Positions 57,627-64,000 of a DNA stretch of 64,000 nt are shown piece by piece. The notes beneath the pieces are model-generated. The model saw nothing but the letters and a program-made list of their open reading frames with translations, had not been told where the DNA came from and did not search any database. The position numbers were made by a program, and so were the translations under genes. Origin of the DNA: Plutella xylostella (lineage: Eukaryota > Arthropoda > Insecta > Lepidoptera > Plutellidae). Numbering within the stretch: position 1 is the first letter of the stretch; each line of letters starts with the position of its first letter. Where the stretch lies: contig NC_064000.1 in the NCBI RefSeq assembly GCF_932276165.1, forward strand, positions 8,680,001 to 8,744,000, in the 5' to 3' direction.

Positions 57627-58527
57627 TAGCATGCGTCACCTACATTTCGACGAAGGGAATACAAGTAAATACAGTGAAAATCCCCTTGGGATGGGTCTAT
57701 AACTCAGGTCTAGGCTCACAGGCTCAGGTAAATGATTGTAAGTACTTACTTATAATATTTTATTTTCTAGTTTGTTTTGCGTGTAATGAAACGTGTTCCT
57801 GTTATTTTGACAGATCATGGTTCACAATTATCTCGATTGGTGGCGCTGTAGTCAGTTTTTCTTTCATGGTGGTGAAGTGGTGAAGATAAAGTTCACGTGA
57901 AAATTCCATATTTTTGAGGTAAAATGGCCCAATAATCTGTAGTTATGATAATTTATTGCTTATTTATCATCAATCATGCTTTTCAAGTAGTCTAAAATGT
58001 CCAGAAACAACGATGAATCAACTTTCGTCGTAGACATTCGATTTTTAAATTAAATAATTTCGAATAATTACACGTAGTTTTACTTGTTTTTATATCGAAT
58101 AACTAAATTAAATGTAGTGTGCATTATTTTTTTTCATTAAGTGCCTAACTTAGCGTTGATTTATGAATATTTTGCATTATGTAACTCGTATTGATTACAG
58201 ACATAACCTCTCATTTTCATAACACCTATGCCCAGAGATAGACAAATTTGATAACCAAGGAACCGATAGATATACTTTACACTAGTGTTTGATTCTCAAT
58301 TCTAAGAGAAGGACCTTAGTGGATCAAATCCACTGTCTTCATGATTACATACAGAGTCTAATCAAAATTGAAAATCCATTTCCTCTATAAAATAGCTAAA
58401 CATAATAAAAAAACTAAATAGTTATGTCATTGTGAGAAACTTAACATTCACACATAAGTATAGGATAGTTAATCATAGAAGGAGTTAAGTGACATGTTAG
58501 CGATAGACTTAAATATTAATATTTTTT

Positions 58528-58674
58528 CCCCCTTATTCATAGGGAAGTTACAGAACGTTTTAACTAATAAACTGTTTTGTCCCTCTCCGACAAAGAACAA
58601 TTTGTTCTTTGACAGAGAGGGACAAAACAGTTTATTAGTTAAAACGAATTGTAACTTTTCTATGAATAAGGGGG
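58528..58674. repeat. Fold-back MITE just upstream of COX4
   Basis: Arms of about 70 bases, starting CCCCCTTATTCATAG and ending CTATGAATAAGGGGG, with GTCCCTCTC/GAGAGGGAC and AACAAATTGTT-like sequence at the centre. The hairpin ends 51 bases before the COX4 start codon, just upstream of the pyrimidine-rich acceptor ATTCCTTTTTACAG. Confidence 0.8.
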
Positions 58675-58724
58675 TTAGTCTACACGATCGGTTTCTCAAA
58701 AAAAATATTCCTTTTTACAGCAAA

Positions 58725-61700
58725 ATGGCGAACCTTCTGATGCGTCGTGCGTTGATCAACGCCATCCGCGTCCCGGCCGGCACCCGCGCCAGCAGCGTCA
58801 ACACAGACCTCGCCAAGGTATGACTAGCTTATACATGGTGTTGCCAAAGTGGTATCATCATCACCAGCCAATAATCATCCACTGCTGGACATAGGCCTCT
58901 CCCAAGGAGCGCCACCACACTTGGTGCGCCACAAAGTGGTATAGTACACTAAAACAAAAGGGAGTGAAAACTTTATTTGACTCATGTAAGGTCCAGTCTG
59001 AAGATATTCAATCTACCCACATTCACTATTACTGTCTCATACTTATCTATCCCATAATGTCAATACACTCACTACAAATACATAGGTACATATCTTTCCC
59101 AGTCAGATTCCATCATGCTAGCTAGCCGAGAACCAATAGATGCATGAAGAACTGTTATTTCTGCCTTCTGACTCACAAGCCATCCATATTCCCATAGCAA
59201 AACCAGGAACAAGAAATAAAAGACATGAAAGTGGAAGGTCAACAATATTCATAGTCACATGACACAAACAATACACACATTCAATATCCAAGACTCGAGA
59301 ACAAGTATTTGTCTTAAAAACAAAGATCTGTCCAGCCGGGAATTGATCTGAGGACCTTCAGCATAGCAGTCAGGGTCACTAACCACTACACTACCCAGTT
59401 GTCAATGATGTAACACATTTCCCTCAGGTGGGCAAGCGTGAGTGGGTGTGCTACGGCTTCAACGGGCAGCCCAACTACGTGGACCGCCCCGACTACCCCA
59501 TGCCGGCCGTCCGGTTCCAGCCTGAGACCCCTGACATTAAGGTAACATGTTTGGATACTACATCCAGTAAACACAGTACCCTTCAGATGATATAAAATAC
59601 AGATGATATAAATCAGTGTGTACTGCCTGTACATTTTGTCATCGTAAAGTTGTGAATTTTTTTTATAGTAATTTTTTTTTCTCAAGGATGGCTAACACTT
59701 TCAGAAAATACAGTCTACAAAAATAATATTTACAAACATTAAAATTACCAATTTCATATTTGTAATGCATACAATTTTTCTACATCTTTTATGTGTTAGA
59801 AATTTTGCAACTCGGTCATGTTATGTACACATACAGAATGTCTAACTATCAAAGGAACACATTTCCTTTTTAAATTGCTATGTTATTTCGTTTTAATTTT
59901 ATTGAAAATATTTATCGTGCTTGTATGAAGATTATTAATTTATGGGCTTTTAGTCTGAAATAAATGATTTGAATTTTCAACTCATCTGTAACACTTGACG
60001 ACCTCTACAGATGCTCCGTGAGAAGGAGAAGGGCGACTGGCGCAAGCTCACCATGGAGGAGAAGAAGGCGCTGTACCGCGCCTCCTTCTGCCAGACCTTC
60101 GCAGAGTTCCAGGTGGGTACAGTGTTTATTTACTCACATAATAAATAGGTGCAGGCTGCGTGTAAAGACGGCAAGGAGTTTGCCGACGACTAAGTTAGCT
60201 GAACTAAGATATTCGTCATGTGTAGCGCTGCAAGTAGAATGAGCCCAAAACTAGCAAATTGTGAACACTCCATTGAAGTGTAATAAAAGGGTATACCCGA
60301 TACGCGGCTAACTTACCTGCTCAAGGATTGATAATTATGTCATTCGTGGTATGGTAGCTGTTCATTATATGCGCCCGGCGCACCCTGGACAATCAGCGAC
60401 TAACGCTAATCTAACTAGCCAATACTTTCATATCGGTGGCCAATCCTAGTCAGCCTGTAGCATTTTTAACAATACAATAAAAATAAGACTGCAGGATTGG
60501 GGCTATATGACAGGTGGATTAGCTTCTATTATATGAACTAAACATTTTATGACTATGAGTATACACAAAAATTGAGAGATTCTTAATAAATAATAATATA
60601 TAATATAATAATAATATAAACACTCGTACCTTGTACTAATGTACTCCCTTGCTGGGTAGGCAGAGGTGCATTGCTGCACCCACTTTTCGCCAGTGTTTAT
60701 GTTAGTCCCAATGTAATAGGGGGCGGGCCTATTGCCATTTTACGGGCACATCCAAGACCCGAGAACAAATATCTGTGTTTAAACAAATATCTGCCCCAGC
60801 CGGGAATCGAACCCGGGACCTTCGGCTCAGTAGTCAGGCTCACTAGCCACTACGCCATTTGGTCGTCATGTTTATTTACTTTTAAGTAAAAAGGACCACT
60901 GAAGGAACCTCCTGAGTCCTGAGTGACGTAACAACTATTCCATATAAATATATGTCCGGCTCACCCTGGGCAGCCAGCAGATCTGACTGGCCAATCCTTT
61001 CACTACGGTCACCAACCCTAAAGTTGGTTCAAACAAGACTGCAGGATTGAGGGTCTGGGACTGGAGGGTTATATTCATCATGCTTGGCAGGTGAAGTATA
61101 ATCTTAAGGAATGGCTTATTAAAAACCCCTCATCTCATCCGGTGCCAGAATATTTTACAATGTTTATTTATTTTTTAGCTCTCAATATACTGCATCTGTT
61201 GTAACTGTCATTATTTTCTGAGCTAAAAATATTATAAAATGGCCTGGCGTCTGGCAGCTGCAATATCATGTACGGTCAGCTGCATAAGTTGTTATACACT
61301 TCTGTACCTTGACAAACTGAGGAACCGTCATTTATGCAGCTGACTGTACATATAGGTTTCATGTTTCAAAATTCAGTTTAACATCAATCTATAGGTGGTA
61401 TGTCTAAGGCCGGGGTCTCCTATTTACTCCGTAGGTCGCGTCAAGTGTCACCGCCGTAGGCCGCGTCACGATGCTCACTACATCTACGCGCCAACGTCGG
61501 CGTGTGAGGGAGACCGCATCAGTACATTTCTATAGTGAGCATTGTGACGCGGCCTACGGCGTGACGCTGGACGCGCCCTTCGGCGTAAATAGGAGACCCC
61601 GGCCTAAACTAAACATCAAATATTATGATGAGTATAGATATTCTTAATAAATGCTCCGTATTAATTCCAGGCTCCCACTGGCGAGTGGAAGGGCGTGACG

Positions 61701-62689
61701 GGCTGGGCGCTGACCCTCGCCTCTCTGTCCGTCTGGATCTACTTCGCCATGAAGATCTTCGGTAAGATCCTTTGCATTTAATAATAGCTGATCCCGCGAG
61801 CTTCACTTGGCCTTAAAAAGTTTTCCCGTGGGGATTCCGGGATAAAAATATCATATGTTCTTTCTCAGGGTCTAGACCATATGTATACCAAATTTCATTC
61901 AAATCCGTTTAGTAGTTTTGTCGTGAAAGAGTAACAGACAGACACAGTTACTTTAGCATTTATAATATTAGTTAGGATAACTGGCCCGACATTAGCGTCT
62001 GACTGAAGGTATAGTGCCTGTAGTTTATGACCAAGTCGTTTAGAAAACGGGTTACGTGGCCCGACATTAGGTGGGTCGATAGTGGCTTGGGATATCCATG
62101 ACCAAACAGATTACTTACTTACTTATTTCGCTGCCTCAGCGACTGTGAGTTTGAGCTCTATCCTGCGCAGTCGCCTGCCTGTAGTGTATAGCAGCTAGGT
62201 TGATTTAACTAAAAAACTCAGTCTGATATGAGTCCTACTATCATTTATAATTACGATAATTTGCTTACCAACCCACCAGTTCTTCAAAACCCTGCAGTGT
62301 TACAGTGACGTTGTTTCTAGCTAACATACTTTTTTTTATGGTGGATGCCTTATTGACCCTTAAGAAGAAAACCTACTAAACAATCCATATTGCTCCCCAA
62401 TAAACAATGCATTTTTTTTTGGTACAACCAACCCGCACTAGGCTAGCCTGGTAGACTAGGCCTAAAACCCTTCCTATTGTAAGGAGACCTGTGCCCCAGC
62501 AGTGCACCAACTCTTTAGCACCAATAAAATATTATTATTTTTTTCCTTTTTCCAGTGTACTCCCCACTGCCTGAGACCTTCGACGACGAGCACCAGAAGG
62601 CTCAACTCAAGCGCATGCTGGACCTCAAGGTCAACCCCGTGGACGGACTCGCCTCCAAGTGGGACTACGAGAACAACCGCTGGAAGTAA
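58725..62689 (+). CDS. COX4: Cytochrome c oxidase subunit 4 (COX4)
   Basis: Five coding exons in phase: 58725-58817, 59428-59541, 60011-60112, 61671-61761 and 62556-62689, 177 aa. Exon 1 is a mitochondrial presequence (MANLLMRRALINAIRVPAGT), Arg-rich without acidic residues. The mature part has VGKREWVCYGFNGQPNYVDR, EKGDWRKLTMEEKKALYRAS, FCQTFAEFQ, a single membrane helix (GWALTLASLSVWIYFAMKIF) and LKRMLDLKVNPVDGLASKWD. It is the nuclear-encoded inner-membrane subunit of complex IV that helps assembly and regulates activity. An acceptor-like TTTTTACAG directly precedes the start codon, so a non-coding 5' exon is likely. The 3' UTR is split: donor AAG|GTAAGT after 62695, acceptor TTCCAG|A at 63110. 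This is the conventional copy; the paralogue is at 45647. Confidence 0.95.
58855..58925 (-). mobile_element. LINE tail remnant in COX4 intron 1
   Basis: CCAATAATCATCCACTGCTG and GACATAGGCCTCTCCCAAGG match the 3' end of the LINE at 50645. Only the extreme tail is present. Confidence 0.6.
59290..59405 (-). mobile_element. tRNA-derived SINE fragment in COX4 intron 1
   Basis: Diverged reverse copy of the SINE head (GCCGGGAATTGATCTGAGGA, CAGTCAGGGTCACTAACC). It ends about 20 bases before the exon 2 acceptor. Confidence 0.6.
60624..60870 (-). mobile_element. tRNA-derived SINE in COX4 intron 3
   Basis: Near full-length reverse copy of the SINE at 53283. It has GTACTCCCTTGCTGGGTAGG, GGCGGGCCTATTGCCATTTT and the B box complement GGGAATCGAACCCGGGACC. 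Confidence 0.8.
61269..61350. repeat. Small palindromic MITE
   Basis: TGTACGGTCAGCTGCATAAG at the left pairs with TTATGCAGCTGACTGTACA at the right, around a centre with TGTACCTTGACAAAC. Lies in COX4 intron 3. Confidence 0.55.
61408..61604. repeat. PIF/Harbinger-like MITE (197 bp)
   Basis: GGCCGGGGTCTCCTATTTAC at the left and its exact complement at the right, with TAA duplicated on both sides (61405-61407 and 61605-61607). Inner CGTAGG(C/T)CGCGTCA blocks are also inverted. It is very GC-rich compared with the surrounding intron and ends 66 bases before COX4 exon 4. Confidence 0.7.
61784..61978 (-). repeat. (GTCT)n-type short repeat, copy g
   Basis: Reverse orientation: AGCTGATCCCGCGAGCTTC, AGGGTCTAGACC, CCAAATTTCATTCAAATCCG, two CAGA units and TAATATTAGTTAGGA. 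Lies in COX4 intron 4; its GGTCTAGACC site is empty. Confidence 0.75.
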
Positions 62690-63109
62690 ACTAAGGTAAG
62701 TGGAAGCTGGGGGAATTCTCTTCCGCGATGTAGGATTTTTTTGTGCTACCATCTTGTTTAGGATGTGGGAGGTTTTGTCTTGTTTGCGATATGTTACAGA
62801 TTTAATGCTTTTACATAGATTTTTAGAAGTTTTACAAGCCTATTCAATAGGAGTGCTATGAATATTTTAATAGGTTATCTCTGTAGTCCTGCCAGAAATC
62901 TAGCCTATCCCATTAGGGTATGATTATAGCGACGCAGAAAATGCACTTGGCTGCTGTAAAAATTGCATGAAGACGTGAAAAACTGTATTCATGTAATGCT
63001 TTAAAAACGATCTTCTCGAATAAACTTTGTGAGTTAACAACTATGTTAACTTTATATTCTTAACTCATATTTCCAACTCTTAATAGACTCTTGTTTCTTC
63101 TCTTTCCAG

Positions 63110-63240
63110 ATAGCTGTTGGTGCTATCCTCACATCTGGCTGCACACGGGCGGTAGAGTAGACAAATGTAATTTATATAAGCATTATGTATATGTAAGATA
63201 AATAAATGTTATTGAAATCGAACACGTAAGCATGTTTTGT
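63110..63240 (+). other. COX4 3' UTR terminal exon
   Basis: Follows the acceptor TCTTTCCAG and contains no coding frame. AATAAA at 63201-63206 is the probable poly(A) signal, with cleavage expected 15-30 bases later. Confidence 0.6.
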
Positions 63241-64000
63241 TCTTATTACAGAAATAGATGGGACTGTAATGGTGGTTTTGGTGGTGGTGGGGTAGTTAAG
63301 GTGGCATTTAAAAGAATACAAATTAGGGAACAACTTTTATTTTTCTATAAAACAACATTTAACATAAATATTTCATGTATTTTTTAAACACTGAGCATTT
63401 ATCGTCGAAACACAGTTACCATTGACTTTTATACACAACTATCATCTTTAATTCTTTTTTATTAACGACTATTTACCGGTTTTATTTCAAACATTTAAAG
63501 TTTTGTGTTTTTAAAGGGTTGAACAGTTTGTATTACTTAGACGGCATTGAGTTAAGATACTAAAAATAAAATACATTGGAATGCTTGTAAGACAGTTTGA
63601 GTAGGGCAGACAGGGAGATAATAGTAAAAGAACCAGATAGGAACCAAAGCCATGCCAAAGTTATCATCTTTCATGTAATAATAACCCAGGTTGATATTAA
63701 AAACTACTTCTTCACCAATCAGTTTGTGTTTAGTTTCAAAAATATATTTTTTTATGTATTTTTTATTTTAAAGTAAAAGAAAAATGTATTAACTACTTCT
63801 AAAAGTGAGGATATCTTTTAAAGCTAAGGTTCCGTAGATCTAGAAAGCGACATAGAAATATACCATGAGAATATAGTTGATAGGGTTTTACACTTAAATA
63901 TAGATATTTTTCCTTACAATAATCATAAGAAGATTTCAGAGCTACAATAGCTCCGATCTTATAATAAATGGACTGTAAGATATCTATACTTACTTAATAT
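63241..64000. other. Region downstream of COX4, nothing recognised
   Basis: AT-rich sequence with no supported exon, RNA gene or inverted repeat. Confidence 0.4.

Larger units (their letters stand above)
55152..58527. other. Region between SPH-2 and COX4, repeats only
   Basis: Both genes read away from here, so their promoters should lie inside, but no TATA box or initiator was convincing. It contains short-repeat copies e and f, a transposon-like stretch (56840-57490) and a SINE. Any COX4 5' UTR exon should be here, because the COX4 start codon follows an acceptor-like sequence at 58711-58720. Confidence 0.4.

Overview
This is nuclear DNA of an animal, almost certainly a moth or butterfly. 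The genes are split by short GT-AG introns, and GC-rich exons sit in an AT-rich background. The spacers are full of lepidopteran-type repeats: short TAGGTA-rich motifs, a short repeat carrying (GTCT)n, tRNA-derived SINEs with a GGTTCGATTCC B box, 5'-truncated LINE tails and palindromic MITEs. I found no bacterial-style operons, no CRISPR array and no rRNA. Every gene below was assembled by eye from exon homology, splice sites and reading phase.

Layout. 5.1-26.3 kb (minus): a FERM-RING E3 ubiquitin ligase of the dnr1/MYLIP (IDOL) family, six coding exons, with a 14-kb first intron full of transposon remnants. 26.3-29.7 kb: a divergent intergenic region holding a short repeat split by a hAT-like element. 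29.7-36.8 kb (plus): V-ATPase subunit G (Vha13), four coding exons. Its second intron holds a complete, apparently very young Ty3/Gypsy-type LTR retrotransposon with one intact gag-pol frame. 37.9-40.6 kb (minus): a secreted serine-protease homologue (SPH-1) with two of three catalytic residues replaced. 42.9-43.8 kb (minus): a small secreted Val/Pro- and Gly/Tyr-rich protein of cuticle type. 45.6-50.6 kb (plus): a divergent cytochrome c oxidase subunit 4 paralogue (COX4-like), with two extra copies of its first exon inside its first intron. 51.6-55.2 kb (minus): a second protease homologue (SPH-2) in which His, Asp and Ser of the triad are all replaced; a 189-residue N-terminal region and a 438-residue acidic tail flank the protease-like domain. 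58.7-63.2 kb (plus): the conventional COX4 gene, five coding exons and a 3' UTR intron.

How the genes relate. Vha13 and the COX4 genes are organelle-energetics housekeeping genes, and dnr1 is a ubiquitin ligase linked to immunity and lipoprotein receptors. The order SPH-1(-)/COX4-like(+)/SPH-2(-)/COX4(+) reads as two copies of one two-gene cassette. After duplication one COX4 copy lost introns and the two SPH copies decayed differently. The most notable points are SPH-2, the COX4-like exon triplication, the cassette duplication, the young LTR element in Vha13, and two hAT-like insertions into the same palindromic site of a repeat.
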